Shown here in pieces: positions 1 to 15,100 of a stretch of 64,000 nucleotides of DNA. Numbering within the stretch: the first letter of the stretch is position 1; each line of letters begins with the position of its first letter. The notes under the pieces were generated by a model that saw nothing but the letters and a program-made list of their open reading frames with translations, did no database searches and was not told where the DNA came from. Where the stretch lies: assembly GCA_035772405.1 (NCBI GenBank), contig JAYKKM010000439.1, positions 10,891,501 through 10,955,500 on the forward strand, written 5' to 3'. Source of the DNA: Chrysogorgia sp. JL179-B06. Taxonomy: Eukaryota > Cnidaria > Anthozoa > Scleralcyonacea > Chrysogorgiidae. The translations under genes and the position numbers were made by a program.

Positions 1-680
1 CCAAAACGCGCGCCCCCCACGTGGGCCCCAAAAAACGCGGGGCCATATAATTTACGTAAAATAGTTTTTGGACACATGGCGTTCCATAGAAATCTATAGA
101 TTTTGGCGTTCACACTTCACAACAGGTAAATACTATTAATTAGTTATTATTTGTTTTATAATCTAGTTAGCTAATGTTTAATTATTATACCTTACCTATA
201 TGTAAGCTTTTCTTACACTCACTGTGAGACACTGTCTCACTTAATTGATACGACTCGTAGTCTCATACTGGCAAGTAAACCCACAATGAGCTGTTTTGGA
301 ATTCGGACGCACTGACGTAGTCAAAATGTCAAATCAAGAGCTTTGAGCATTGACTCACTTGAATCATTTCAATTCATATTGGACTATCACTATCCGAGGC
401 AAACAAAGGCAGCTGGGATCAAGAGACTTACTGGGATTTCGTGAGTTTTACTAGTAATGTTAGCGTTTAGTTTCCTGTATGGCTGTATCAAAGCATGTCA
501 TGTGCCTCGACGGGTTTTATTATAATTTATAAATGAAATCTTAAACTGTTAACTCTGACTATGAACGGTAAATGTTTGTCAAGTTTGTATCTTATAAACT
601 GTCAAAGCTCGCGATTCCCGAAATGATCCGATTCATCCGAATGCAAAGAACTGATAAACTGCGCTTTATATATTATAACA

Positions 681-1057
681 AGACGCCCGCTAGGCGTTAA
701 CTTGGGCTACTTTTAGGGACATGGCGCGCATATTGCCTGCGGAGATGGGTATGCATTGGTGGCATGTTAGACAGTTGGAATTAGAAAACCCACTCACTTG
801 TCTTATATTACAAAGGATAATTTTTAATGCATTGATTTCTGTAATCAGGCACTGAAGGCATTGTTTAAAGTGGGAAACTTTTAGAAGCAAGTTGGGCTAC
901 AGTAGAAATGAGGAAGAAAAAAAATCAGGCGTTTACACGCGGGAGAAAACGACGACGAACATGACGAACACAGAAATGAAGCCGGATTTAAGACTTGGCT
1001 ACCACAGTTAGCCCAAGTAACAAGACGCCCGCTAGGCGTTAACTCGGGCTACTTTTA
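681..1057. repeat. element ends with hairpin motifs
   Basis: A hairpin-forming motif (ACGCCCGCTAGGCGT followed by an ACTYGGGCTAC motif) occurs at 682-712 and again at 1021-1051. Directly before the second copy lies another hairpin, GGCTACC-ACA-GTTAGCC, at 997-1014. The GGCTACC hairpin recurs at 1901-1924 and 19854-19878, each time followed by AGTAA, so it behaves like the fixed terminus of a dispersed element. The class is not determined. It resembles a Helitron-like hairpin end, but I see no CTRR terminus. Confidence 0.4.
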
Positions 1058-1900
1058 CGCAGACGAAATTTAATGTAAATACTAAACACGGCAATGCTAT
1101 TTTTTCTAATAGCTGTTCGATTTAAGCTCTTCGTGTGTCAAAATTTATATAAAAATCAACGGCAAGGTATACGAAACATATCTGTTACGAAATTACATCG
1201 GTTTAATGGACATAAAAGCATTAAATCATCGGGTAAACGACGAATAGATCTTGAAGCCATGTCCTTTGATATCAAAGACGAGTCTTGCTTTAATCGCTTA
1301 CGCATTTTCTCATATAACACATCTGATCTTCACATTTTAAGTAGACGAAACCTACAGCGTTTGATTCGCCAGATTCAAGTGATATAGAATTGATTTCGAT
1401 ATAGAATTGATTTAAATCGGACAAAAACACAACGTTTCATTAATGATTATTAATATTACGGAGTTTCACGGGATAAATGTCAACACATGGTATAATAATA
1501 TTTCCCTGTCCTTCGGCTGTCCATTCCGTCTTCATGAATGATTGATCTCTCATCTGTGTTTCTCTCGTCTTGGAGAGAATCTTTGCAATGGTTTGCGGGT
1601 AGTTACAGGTCTCGGTAAACTTTTCCAACTGCGATTCATTGCCAATAAAACGAAAGTTCGAACTCGCTTCAAATAATCGCTCGCATTGCATTTTGCAACG
1701 ACTACATGTATATGTTGTCATGTTGACGTTTCGTCCACGGTTCTGCGAGTTCTTTCTTTAATCTCTCATCTGTGTTTCTCTCGTCCAGTTAGCCTGGAGA
1801 GAATCTTTGGATGATTACATTTCTTGGATGTTTCGCAAAGCCTATCGGTATTGCAGATTCTCGACATAAATAAAAAGGAAAACAGAACCCATTTTAAGAC

Positions 1901-1924
1901 TCTGGCTACCACAGGTAGCCCGAG
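1901..1924. repeat. palindromic repeat terminus
   Basis: This is a GGCTACC-ACA-GGTAGCC hairpin followed by CGAGTAAT. The upstream A-rich sequence, starting with a CTCGACATAAA-type motif, is shared with the copy near 19812-19878. That supports a common element end rather than a chance palindrome. Confidence 0.4.
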
Positions 1925-2401
1925 TAATTAATTATTATAGATAGGTCAGCTGACTTAGCTCGCATGACCATGGTAATTGGTAACCGTGTGTTAGTAGTGT
2001 TACTAAGAACTTAGACGTAAAGTTGTTTGTATAAATGGGTTAGTAACTCTAACTCTCGCGTATATAAACAGCCCCATAGCTAATGAAATAGTACTAATAA
2101 CCGAATAAACCGATGAGCAAAATTTTGATTGTTTTTGTTGAGATGGATTATGGAAGAACACTCGGAAGACATGTGGCAATAGCTGTCAGCACTGTTGATG
2201 CCGCCGTTTTAAAATTTATATTTACCTTTGCACCCCCCGTGAAAGGGTTAATTTATAGTATATTTTAAACTGTTTTAGTTTCCATGTTTGCTACAGTAGA
2301 GCTATGAGTTCTACATGTAGCGGTGGTCGCGAACGGGACAAGCATCGCCAATATCATTCTGGAGCAGCAAAACGCAAAGCAAAGGAAGAACGAGCAAAGC
2401 T

Positions 2402-3534
2402 TTGGCTAAAGTGCCGAAAATATCGACGCTGTTTTTTTCCAAGAGCAGCGCTGGTACTGGTAATGAGACTAATGACACCGGCAGCAGTATAGATGCGCTT
2501 GCGGTTGTGCAACCTCAACAACATGGTGAAGGTGCTAGTTCTGATGAGTCGAGCACGACTGCAACAATACCGGCAACAGAGGCAGATTCCGCACATGAAT
2601 CACCTGAATTGACTGCCACATCTCCGACATCTGATGGTCCTTCCAGTTCAACTTCATATTCTTGTGATTTGGGGTTGTGGCCTGCTGATGTTTCGGACAG
2701 TATGAGGGAATACTGGGCAGCGAAAGGAAGTGGCGACTGCAACAATTCGGATGCAGATTTCAGCGCATCTTCTACAAGATTCGAAGGAGAGAAGTACAAC
2801 CGACAGTGCCAGAAAAGCCTGTTCACATACACACATCAGCTCACAAAACAACAACATCCTCGTACCTGGTTCTGTTACTCGCCATCTGAACATGCAGTGT
2901 ACTGTTTTGCATGTAAACTGATGACAAATTCCTCAGTTTTTGGGAAGCAGGGATATAAGGACTGGAAACGCGCTTCTCAATCAATTCCATGTCATGAGAA
3001 CAGTTCAGCGCACCGAGAAGCCATGATTCAGCTATTACAACGCAGTGATGCAAACTGTCGGGTTGATGCGGAACTGGTTAGACAGGCCAACGCAGAGCGC
3101 AGTTATTGGCTGCTGTGCTAGAGCGGGTGATAGAAACTATTCGTTTCCTATCTGAGCGCGGTTTAGCATTTCGTGGCTCAGATGAAGTTGTCGGTTCATC
3201 CAGAAACGGAAACTATTTGGGTATTTTGGAGCTGTTGGCCAAGTTTGATCCATTTCTAGCGCAGCATATTAATCATAACGCAAACAAAGGACGGGGTCAC
3301 ACTTCCTATCTATCCAAGACAATTTGCGAAGAATTCATCCATATGATGGGAAATCGTTTGCTCGATAATATTATAACGGAAGTGAAGTCAGCCAAATATT
3401 TTTCGGTTTCTGTAGATTCAACACCCGATATTTCTCACGTTGATCAGCTCACTTGTATTCTTCGGTACGTTCTGCCATCGGGTCCTGTTGAACGATTTTT
3501 AACATTCCTGGACGAGCCACCTGAGTTACCACCA
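2402..3534 (+). pseudogene. hAT transposase, ZMYM1-like (5' part, frameshifted)
   Basis: The first frame (about 2402-3117) has a Ser/Thr-rich N-terminus. A TTF-type zinc-finger region follows, with the patterns RTWFCYSP, VYCFACKL, FGKQGYKDWKRA and CHENSSAHREAM. The frame then breaks near 3105-3112, where the last residues RSYW run to a stop. The next frame continues directly with a DUF4371-type sequence ([58 protein letters not shown]). These are hallmarks of ZMYM1-like hAT-superfamily transposases. The sequence stops abruptly at a TA microsatellite at about 3535, well before the catalytic core ends. A further piece of the same protein type lies at 7541-7790. I infer an inactive copy interrupted by later insertions. 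Confidence 0.8.
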
Positions 3535-4104
<570 letters not shown>

Positions 4105-4487
4105 GTAATATTTGGCATTTCACTCGATCAAACTACATGTTGAAAGGATTTGTGGTGAAGGAAAATTTCGAGTGTTGGAATACATACATTTTAAGACCAA
4201 ACCGGGACCAGTTGCGAAAAATGCAACTTAGCGGCCTTCCGGTAGGAATTGAACTCGCGACCCTGCGATTGCTAGTGCAGTGCTCTGACCACTGAGAGCA
4301 CTGCACTAGCAATCGCAGGGTCGCGAGTTCAATTCCTACCGGAAGGCCGCTAAGTTGCATTTTTCGCAACTGGTCCCGGTTTGGTCTTAAAATGTATGTA
4401 TTCCAACACTCGAAATTTTCCTTCACCACAAATCCTTTCAACATGTACTGTAGTTTGATCGAGTGAAATGCCAAATATTACCTATAA
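4105..4487. repeat. head-to-head pair of SINE copies (near-perfect palindrome)
   Basis: The left arm (about 4106-4293) is the reverse complement of the right arm (about 4299-4487), with only tiny differences such as an inserted CTGT near 4446. Each arm is the SINE seen complete at 4555-4758. The two are joined within the tRNA-like A-box region (GACCACTGAGAGCACTGC at the centre). The arms end at the AATATTACC tail, where TA arrays begin. Confidence 0.9.
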
Positions 4488-4554
4488 TATACCCAGAATC
4501 TTATTCCGGCATTACCACCATATATACAGAACTCGTGACTAGGCTCTCGGCAAC

Positions 4555-4758
4555 GGCTTCCGTAGCTCAGTGGTCAGAGCACTGCACTAGCAATCGCAGG
4601 GTCGCGAGTTCAATTCCTACCGGAAGGCCGCTAAGTTGCATTTTTCGCAACTGGTCCCGGTTTGGTCTTAAAATGTATGTATTCCAACACTCGAAATTTT
4701 CCTTCACCATAAATCCTTTCAACATGTAGTTTGATCGAGTGAAATGCCAAATATTACC
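4555..4758 (+). mobile_element. tRNA-derived SINE, full-length copy
   Basis: The head folds like a tRNA. It has a GGCTTCC acceptor strand, an A box GTAGCTCAGTGGTCAGAGC, an anticodon loop CTAGCAA (reads AGC, an alanine-type anticodon) and a B box GGTCGCGAGTTCAATTCC, with a GGAAGGCC closing strand. A tRNA-unrelated body follows (TTGCATTTTTCGCAACTGG), ending in CAAATATTACC and a TA-rich tail. The internal RNA polymerase III promoter boxes are intact. Related copies lie at 4105-4487, 5037-5140 (tails only), 21907-22128 (diverged) and 63910-64000 (cut by the window edge). Confidence 0.85.
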
Positions 4759-5140
<382 letters not shown>

Positions 5141-5180
5141 TATATATATATATTGGAGAAAACCAATTTGTATATATATA

Positions 5181-7247
<2,067 letters not shown>

Positions 7248-7300
7248 AACACTGTCTACTGTCTTCAGTGTAGCATATTGGGTATGAGAACTAATTATGC

Positions 7301-7526
7301 CCAAACGATTGGTGAAGGCTAAAAGGGATGACTCAAAAGGACCTTTACATTTTCTAGAACTACTAATCCTAACCCTAATCTTAATCCTAACCCTGACCAT
7401 AACCTTGATCCTAACCTTGATCCTAATTTTTAACCTAGCCCTAACCGTAGCTATACATAACCTAACGGAAAAAAACCCAGAAAGGTCCTTTTGAGTCATC
7501 CCTTTTAGCCTTCCCCCAAACGATTG
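7301..7526. mobile_element. small inverted-repeat element with telomere-like core
   Basis: Terminal inverted repeats (GAAGGCTAAAAGGGATGACT...) lie at 7313-7345 and 7482-7514. A direct repeat CCCAAACGATTG flanks both sides (about 7300-7311 and 7515-7526), giving an 11-12 base target duplication, a size seen in Mutator-like elements. The interior is a degenerate run of CTAACC/CTAATC units resembling a decayed telomere-type repeat. No transposase is encoded. Confidence 0.75.
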
Positions 7527-7540
7527 CCGGTGACAACCGC

Positions 7541-7790
7541 TTGTGGGACAAACAGCGGTCAGAGTCTCTCGTAGAATTTATCCGTAAGCTGCGGACAAGA
7601 TTTGAAGGGTTTGAGGCTAAAGGGAAGAAGCTCAGTCAATGTGACAATTACACGGAAGAAGTTAGACGCGTGCGTCAACGAAATCGGCGTTATGATGAGC
7701 CAGGATCAGCACCTGAATTGCCGCAGACTCCAGCCGACAAGTTTCGCACGCGCGCGTTCCTGGTTATTGTCGACAGGCTTTTAAAAGTTT
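7541..7790 (+). pseudogene. hAT transposase fragment, ZMYM1-like
   Basis: The frame reads SLVEFIRKLRTRFEGFEAKG, then RVRQRNRRYDE, APELPQTPADKFRTRAFLVI and VDRLL. This matches the segment of ZMYM1-like/DUF4371 hAT proteins after the RNase H-like core and before the dimerisation region. It has the same strand and family as the 2402-3534 piece. The roughly 250 residues that should lie between them are missing and replaced by other elements, so both are probably remains of one copy. Confidence 0.65.
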
Positions 7791-7902
7791 GTCTAATTTT
7801 GACTCTTGGCTATTCTATCAAATGTTTTTTGAAAATTGAGTGAAACTCCGAGTAACAACAATCACATTTTATTACAAATACATTGTCCCCAAGATATTGA
7901 TT

Positions 7903-7962
7903 ATTTGTATATTTGTATATTTGTATATTTGTATATTTGTATATTTGTATATTTGTTTATTT
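7903..7962. repeat. 8-bp minisatellite (TTTGTATA)n
   Basis: About seven copies of an 8-base unit, TTTGTATA, in direct tandem. Confidence 0.9.
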
Positions 7963-8026
7963 ATATTTCAAAACGTTTGTGTCTTATTACGAATTCTGTG
8001 TTTTAAAATTGGTATATCCTATTATA

Positions 8027-8311
8027 CAGTGTGTATAAAAAAGACGAAACCGGCAGAAAATTAATTAGTATTCTTTTAAAACAACCTATATGTGTTAGTT
8101 TGAAAGACCTAAACACTTCTGAGCCACGGATGCGTAAAAAAACACGGTAATATACACCTGGGAAATTAAGATAACTTGAAGTGTATACATGGTGGAAGAA
8201 TTTAAAAGCTTTTTCTCTTCCTATCGCTCAGAGGTGTCTATAGGCTTTCAAACTACCACAATAGCTTGTTTTGAAAGATCTGATGCAGGTATCGTTTTTT
8301 TATACACACTG
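8027..8311. mobile_element. Tc1/mariner-like MITE, CAGTGTGTATAAAAAA family
   Basis: Both ends carry CAGTGTGTATAAAAAA in inverted orientation and are flanked by TA. The interior shares the landmarks GAGCCACGGATGCGTAAAA and AAAGCTTTTTCTCTTCCTAT with a second copy at 63196-63659. No coding capacity is seen. Confidence 0.85.
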
Positions 8312-8573
8312 TATAATGCTATATAATTTATTATTATTTTAAATTTATTATCAGAAGCATAAGTATTGCCAAGGGGTTTTGTAGATGATAAATTATTTCC
8401 AAAATTATTTAGAATTTTTATAAATTTATTTAATATAGCAAACTTCGGAATTCATATGATGTTGCCTATCAAACTGCACAAATTTTGAGAAAAATTGTAG
8501 CTCATAAAAAATGGAATACAGCTGGGTATGTTTATTATGCAATTTATCTACTGATGATGGCTTAGTATTTTTA

Positions 8574-9246
8574 GGGACTGTTTACATGAATCCGGATTGA
8601 GTTTCATTCAGGATTGAACTTATACTGGTTTTGTTAAAATCCCTTTAGGTGTTTACATGAATCCGGAATGTGATGTAGCTCAATCCGGATTGAGTTCATT
8701 CCGGTTCTCATTCCGGATTGAGTTTCATTCAGGATTGAACTCATACCCTATATTAAAATCCCTTTAGGTGTTTACATGAATCCGGAATTTGATGTAGCTC
8801 ATTCCGGATTGAGTTTCATTCCGGATTGAGTTTCATTGAAATTTCATTCTGAGAATGCGAGATTTCATTCCGGAATGAAAAATACGCTTTTAACATTTAT
8901 AGACGACAATTTGCACCGAATTGCGCCGACGTCATATTGTTCAATATAAATATAGCTCTTTGTCGACGACGTAATAAATTTACGGTGAATTAAACGCTTG
9001 TTTACTTGCGACCTCATCGATTATCGTTGCTAGCAATGTTTTTCCCCTTTTCTTTATGTTTATTCTTCGCCAAATTATCAGTTGTTGAAATGTACAAGCG
9101 CAGAAATCGTTGAAAGAAACATACCCGCTATAATGTTATTGGTCGCCATCCTGAAATTTCAGATTTGAATTCACGTTCAATTTCTGTGGTTTGAATTCAC
9201 GTTCAATCCGGAATGAAACTGAATCTGGATTCATGTAAACAACCCC
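8574..9246. mobile_element. Harbinger-like MITE with reiterated left end
   Basis: The ends are inverted versions of GGGACTGTTTACATGAATCC and GGGGTTGTTTACATGAATCC, flanked by TTA on both sides, the target duplication expected for PIF/Harbinger. The terminal motif (TTTACATGAATCCGGA) and the following ATTCCGGATTGAG words recur several times in the first 300 bases, so the left end has been duplicated in tandem. No reading frame of interest is present. Confidence 0.7.
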
Positions 9247-10727
9247 TTAGATAACTGTTTAATTTCATTCTTTCTTAGTTCATCTATCTTACCATCTATT
9301 TGGGGCTTGTTCTTTTCATAACTTTTTAACTTTTTTTTGTTTCATGGTCATTTGTTTATTTGTCGGTCTCTATATCCATTCCTCCATCCATGTATCCATC
9401 ATTTTAGATGCCGTGCTATGACGTCATCATGTTTTGTTGAGGACCAGTAATATCAAATTGTGTATCTAAAGTCAGTTTAAAAACAACTTTTCCTGGATTT
9501 AATTTTTAGTGATATAGTTTCCGTGGCTAATCTTTCCCATTCTTACTATACCGTTTTCATTTTTTCCAGTAAGAGAATGGATTGCAAATAAGTCTCTGGT
9601 CCACATGATCTCCATTACCCCTCCGTCCGTTTGTTCGTTTATTCTACCATTTGTGTTGCATAATTATGAAATTGAATTTGTTTGAGCGTCTCTGGCCCTG
9701 TTTATTTGTCACCAAATTATTTCAATATTAATCTGTTTCAGAGAGTTAATGAAGGTTATAAAAACAGTTGGCTCAAAAATGACCAGTTCTCAACCAACTG
9801 GTAAACACAGTTAATTAATTCAACTTTATTGACTTTTATAATATATAATTATATGCCTAAAATCTTGCATATATTTTGACAATGCATGAATACTGATCAA
9901 TTTATAGAGGCGATGGTGGGAAACATTACAAGAAGAGGTTTGTGTGAAAATTTAATTTATCTACCATCATTTGAAACTTACAAATACACCGAATTCATAA
10001 AGATGGCGGTTAAATAATATTCTTTTATGTGCACACTAGAAATACGTTCCGCAATAAGCCTTTTCTACCCCTAGAGTTTATTTTCCCATCCATGGTCCCC
10101 AGGGCCCAGACCGCGCACGCCGTGTATTTATAGTCTGTACGTAGATTTTGAACATTATCTCGGCCAATATTTACTCTGAAAAAAGATTTGAAATTACCGA
10201 GTCTAAATACATAACACACGTACCTACTATATTACGCAAACGTGTATACCCTTCGTAAAAACCTCTTTATGTACTTCGTCAGATCACAAATCGCCAATGG
10301 CCGCACTTCGCGTTGCCCAAATATTGTCCGATTCAAACGGATCACCCAAAACGAGACAAACAGGATTTGGTAAGGATACGGACCGGATAAATACAAATCG
10401 GTACTCTAAAGTCGATACTCCGGAAGTATAACGTTTGAGCGAAGGTCTTACCTTTTAGAGTAGCATCAATCACATACCCAGAGCCATATGGTAATTACAC
10501 ATAATATTTTTATCTCTGCTCATTTTAGTTTTGAAAATAATAAGAGAGGAATACATGGGGTATGTACTATTATTATAATTCAAAAGATGTAATCTGTTTC
10601 TTTGAGAAAAATGTTGTTAGTGTAAGACTAGTTCATTCAGACCAGTATATGTCTTTGCGGGAACGTTGTTTATGGTAGAGGGATATATTGCGAGTGCTGA
10701 AAGTATATTCTTGACAACTGGGACCAA
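9247..10727. other. AT-rich stretch with no recognised gene
   Basis: I see no coding pattern, tRNA or clear repeat structure here. An AAGATGGCGG word at 10001-10010 and a 64-codon minus-strand frame at 10025-10219 were inspected and not supported as genes. Confidence 0.4.
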
Positions 10728-10822
10728 TTGTAGGGCCTTATGGTTGGGAATTGAATCCGCAACCTCTGGATCTCTAGACCAGGGGTCCAACCGACTGAGC
10801 TACTGAAGCACCCGTTGCTCAC
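10728..10822 (-). mobile_element. tRNA-derived SINE head
   Basis: Read on the minus strand, the segment has an A box TAGCTCAGTCGGTTGG and a B box GGTTGCGGATTCAATTCC at tRNA-like spacing. The closing strand (CATAAGGCCC) does not match a true acceptor stem and the sequence runs on into a non-tRNA body. I therefore call it a SINE and not a tRNA gene. The family differs from the 4555 copy. Confidence 0.6.
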
Positions 10823-10840
10823 GTTGTGTCCAAAAAAATA

Positions 10841-11170
10841 TTGGCATTATATTAGCATTGTACCCAATAAGTTATTGGATTGTAAGCGCATGCGTGTAAC
10901 AGTCAATTACTAGTCTTACATGCATAGTGTCTCTCTCACTAGTCTATTAATTTAGCGAGTCTATTAATTTAGCACTTTAAGTAGGGGAGTGGATCGGTGG
11001 GGCCTAGAGATGGGGGGAGTATAGCCCCGGGGTTAGGGTTAGAGGACTAGTTAGGCGGGGCGTTAGAGTTAGAAAACTCGTTCGGCGGGGGGTTAGGGAT
11101 AGGATCTTTGTTGTTTTAGGGTTGTTTACAATCCAATAACTTATTGGGTACAATGCTAAAATAATGCCAA
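10841..11170. mobile_element. MITE with 45-bp inverted ends and G-rich core
   Basis: The left end at 10841-10886 (TTGGCATTATATTAGC, then ACCCAATAAGTTATTGG) is matched by an inverted right end at 11126-11170. The interior at 11028-11125 contains several GGGGTTAG and GGCGGGG words (GGGGTTAGGGTTAG at 11028, GGCGGGGGGTTAGGG near 11082), also found inside other, differently ended elements in this window. Confidence 0.75.
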
Positions 11171-12176
11171 TAAAGCCGTTACCAAGAGCTTGGTCGTGAG
11201 TTGGACTAGAGATCATGGTCTAGAGCTCCAGAGGTCGCGTTCCCGCTGATCTAGAGATCCAAAGATCACGGATTTAATTCCCAGCCGAAAGACGCTATAT
11301 AGTTAGACGCTGTTAGGTGTTAAGAATATAGTTTCGTACTCGAATTAGTTTTCTCTACAATTAACTATACTTCCATCTCGAATATCATGCAACTGAAAAT
11401 GTCAAATAACAATAATTATATATGCCTAAATGTAGTCCTTTACAGTCTGTTTTAGATTCTACTACTCTTGAGTAAACGTCCCGTAAAATCTTATTTCGTA
11501 TCAACATCATCAATGTGTGATTATAGTAATTTTATTACATTACTTAAATTACAACGGAAGTCTCTGCTCATCTGCGCGGCGTCGGCGTGGTTTTCCACAT
11601 TCTTATCAATCGCTAGAACAGCCTCATCCTTTATATTATCCAACCATTTTCTTCTTCATCTCACTCTTTCCACTGAACATTCCTAGACTTCTGGAATTCT
11701 AGAAATCGTGTTCTCTCACGATGTGCTCACGTCCTGGATCATCTTCCTTTATCTTCCGCTCTCTGATCAACAACTTTTTCTCGCACTCCGCTCGGGACCT
11801 CTTTATTCGTCCTTTTCCAACTAATCTTCATATACTTACACATGCATTTTGCTCTTTAGTGATTGTGGCTCGAAATTGGAAGAAGGTGATTCAGAAGAAT
11901 CTCTTCATGTATGTTGCAAAACCTCTCAGCATATTTATGTTTAAAAAATAGAAAAAGGTTCAAGTGAAATTCTATCTTTCTTTTATTTATTCTATGTAGA
12001 AATTGTTACTAGCACATGAGAAAGGTTGTGAAGATTATAGTAAACCAAGTCATAATCTGAGGGTAAGAAAAATATGAAGGTTAGATACTTAAGATCTCCA
12101 GAAATGACAATTAAACAAGCAAACCAACTAATATAACCAATCAACTATACAACATACCAACATACAACCATTTCAG
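11171..12176. other. stretch upstream of the first recognised EIF2B2 exon
   Basis: A degraded SINE B-box fragment lies at 11240-11285 (ATCCAAAGATCACGGATTT). The 5' exons of EIF2B2 encoding roughly the first third of the protein should lie here or further upstream, but I could not find them. Short plus-strand frames at 11468-11951 match nothing I know. Confidence 0.4.
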
Positions 12177-15100
12177 CACTCGCAACTCTAACATTAGGAG
12201 ACGCCGTCCGATATGTCGTCAAAGGAAATACGTACAATTTCCTAGTAAGTATTTTTACTTTCAGTGAATTTTTCTGATTCTCTCTTTCTAATCATTACAA
12301 TATAATTAACAAATAGATTCCACTTTGCCGTTAGTCGAGTGGATCACTGATGTTCTTACCACGTTCTGACGTCCTCTGTACATCTATAACTTAACAGATA
12401 ACGGCAAAATGGAATCTATTTGTTTTATACAATAAAAATTGAAAACAAACCATTCAAAAGGCTTATTGGAAATTTCTGGGGCATGGAAAAATTGCAGTCA
12501 TCTGACGTGATTTGACGTGATCCGTGCATCTGTCCTCTAATAGATCATGGCGAACAACCAATGAGAATGCACATAGTAAACATGTTATTGTATAAAGTTT
12601 TTTTGAGAACTTAGCAGCATCTTCTTGTAAATTTGTTGATCGACCAATAATCAACCAATCAAGAAATCAACGTACTGTAGTAATCAATCAAAATAATTAC
12701 CACATACTTTTAGTTGAATAGCCAGCAACGTTCACCATAATGTACACTCTTCTCTGTTAACCCTTGATCGTTTTACACTCGCAGTTGTTGACAGGAAACG
12801 TATATAATTTTTTTCATAAAAAATGTTGTACTGAAAAATGTTGAAATTGTGAATAGGAGATCTAACGTTTCGAGCGACTGTCCTTTGTCGTGGAGTGAAA
12901 CTTACGAAGGGCCTTCCCTCAAAGAGACCTCTTATATTCACTATTTTAGCAGTACACCAACCTTTTATTGTTTTTGATTCCTATTTAACACTCATGCCTA
13001 TATACGCAGCATTATAAAATTATAATCTTTTTTCATTCATTTTCAAAGTTGACAGTTATTGACTCTGTGAATGAGCTGATTACTGAGATTGAATCAAGGT
13101 AACAAGCATATAATCGCAGTATAATGTAACTGATTTTATTTTGACTGTTTTTTACTTAGTTTTTACTTCTTAACGGACGCTTATAGACTGACCCGTTTTC
13201 CTCGCCTATAAAAGACAATTTGAATTAACTTTCTAATTCTACTATTCAAATTCATTTTGGTTAGCCCGGTCATGTAAGCAGCCCCTTAGGGACGGATCAT
13301 TATGGGGCGTGGAGAAAAAAACAGAAAAACAAATGCGACAGAAATGTCACAGAAAAAATTATCATATCGAGAAAAAATTACACGCATAGCTGATCACCCC
13401 AATAAAATCGCAAACATGGCAAAAATGCCCCACCCCATCACTTTTTTAATGGTCCGTCCCTTAGTAAATTAATTTATTATAGTTTGATTTGTATTATATA
13501 TTTACATGTATATGTCTTTGCCAGTTTAGCTACCTATATGAATGCCAGACTAGCTAGGTTAACCTGTCTATATCTATCTATAACTGGTAATTTTTTTGTT
13601 TATTGTAATATTTTTTGTTTATTATAAGTTTTGTTTGTTTATTGTTTTTATTAAACCTACACTGCATTAGAGACGACAGAGGAATTAGAGAAACGCGGGA
13701 ATGTCACCCGTTTGCCTTACCGGACGACTACACTAGCTCTGACATACAGAGCCAACTGGGAACAGAGCACAATTTATAGTGGGAATATCACACAAATATC
13801 ATTACCTGAGCTTGTACTAGATCGTGGTTCGTTAACCATGAGATCGCGAGTTCAATTCCGGTCAAAGACAATATTTTCGTGTTGCTATTTAAAATACAGT
13901 GGAGTTTTCCACGGAGTACATGTTACTCTACCCGGTAGCCTGCGAAGCAGGCGTTTAGGGGTCGTGTTGCAGGCAATCTACACGGAGGATGGCTTATTTG
14001 GCTTTGCTAACAGTTTTATTCCTGTGTATATTGAAAATAATGTGAAGTAAAAGTTACGCAACTGTGTGTTTACTATCTTAAATCTAAAGTCTTAATGAGA
14101 ACGAACGTTTTTGTTTTTATTTCAGCGCATTTAACATCAGCAGTCAAGCTTTAGAACATATCCATTCCAATGAAATTATCATGACAATTGGAAAATCGAC
14201 TACTGTTCTAGGCTTCCTAAAGGTGAGATGCTCAAGGGCCTCGTTTTAATTATAACTGTTACCGCTTATATACGTAAACACACATTGCACGCATGCGTTC
14301 AGGCATGGTCAAGGTAGCCTCTGTCGCGGGCTGCTTCAAGGTAGCCTCCTTCGCGGGCTGCTTCAAGGTAGCCTCCTTCGCGGGCTGCGTCAAGCTGCGT
14401 CAAGGCGTTGAACTCTATAAGGACTAGAACGATAACTCGAGGTTGCATTTTGAAGCCGGCATTGAGGCTGACTTGTAGGTATGCCCCAGTCCTTTTTTAG
14501 TTGACCGCGTGATTAAATTTGATGGAGTATAGGTTGTAGAAAACAACATTAAGTAAAAATAAATAAATAAATATCACACTATTTCAAGTTTAGATTTATT
14601 GCTAGTTCACAGTATGTAATTTTAATGTTGAAATAGCCAGTAAAAGCAAGAAATACAGGGAAGATTAACCCACAAACGAATGTAAATATTGCAAGGTCAC
14701 AACTTATTTTTGATCAAAAATGATTTGGGAAAAATATCGAGTTTCACATTGACACATTTTCAAATTGAAAGACGTTTTAGAGGAACAATAACAGAAGAGT
14801 ATTGTCAAATATCTGTTGCGAAAAACTCAGAGAAAATGTGTTTTATATAAACTGAGGTAGTTACTGGGGGTACTGAGTTATTTTTCGTGTCGTAAAATGT
14901 TGGATTTAGCAATAACACACACGCACAAAAAGAATAAATAATGACATAAAAGTCTTGAAAAGTTCAAAAGAATTTGTATTTTTTTCAAATTTCGGTGCAT
15001 ATTTTCCTTTTGTTTGACGGATATTTTATTTGTTAAGCAATATTCATCGCTAGAAATTCTTGAAAAGAAAGATCAACCAACGTATTGCATTTTGTCTATT

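Larger units (their letters stand above)
1..2303. other. non-coding stretch, repeat termini only
   Basis: No convincing gene is visible. Short reading frames at 1094-1387 (+) and 1440-1721 (-) match no family I recognise. A 26-base segment is repeated at about 1546 and 1760 with similar following sequence, so part of this stretch is a local duplication. Palindromic repeat ends, listed separately, lie at 681-1057 and 1901-1924. Confidence 0.5.

Noticed and set aside
1094..1721. Two short frames (97 codons + and 93 codons -)
   Set aside because: No motif is recognised, and the minus frame overlaps a locally duplicated segment.
4555..4625. A genuine tRNA-Ala(AGC) gene
   Set aside because: The head is tRNA-like, but the T-arm pairing is poor and it continues into a conserved non-tRNA body shared with other copies, so it is a SINE.
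7360..7450. Interstitial telomere
   Set aside because: The CTAACC/CTAATC run is short and degenerate and lies inside a defined inverted-repeat element, so it is better treated as that element's core.
10728..10822. A genuine tRNA gene on the minus strand
   Set aside because: The acceptor ends do not pair properly and the sequence is embedded in repeat DNA.
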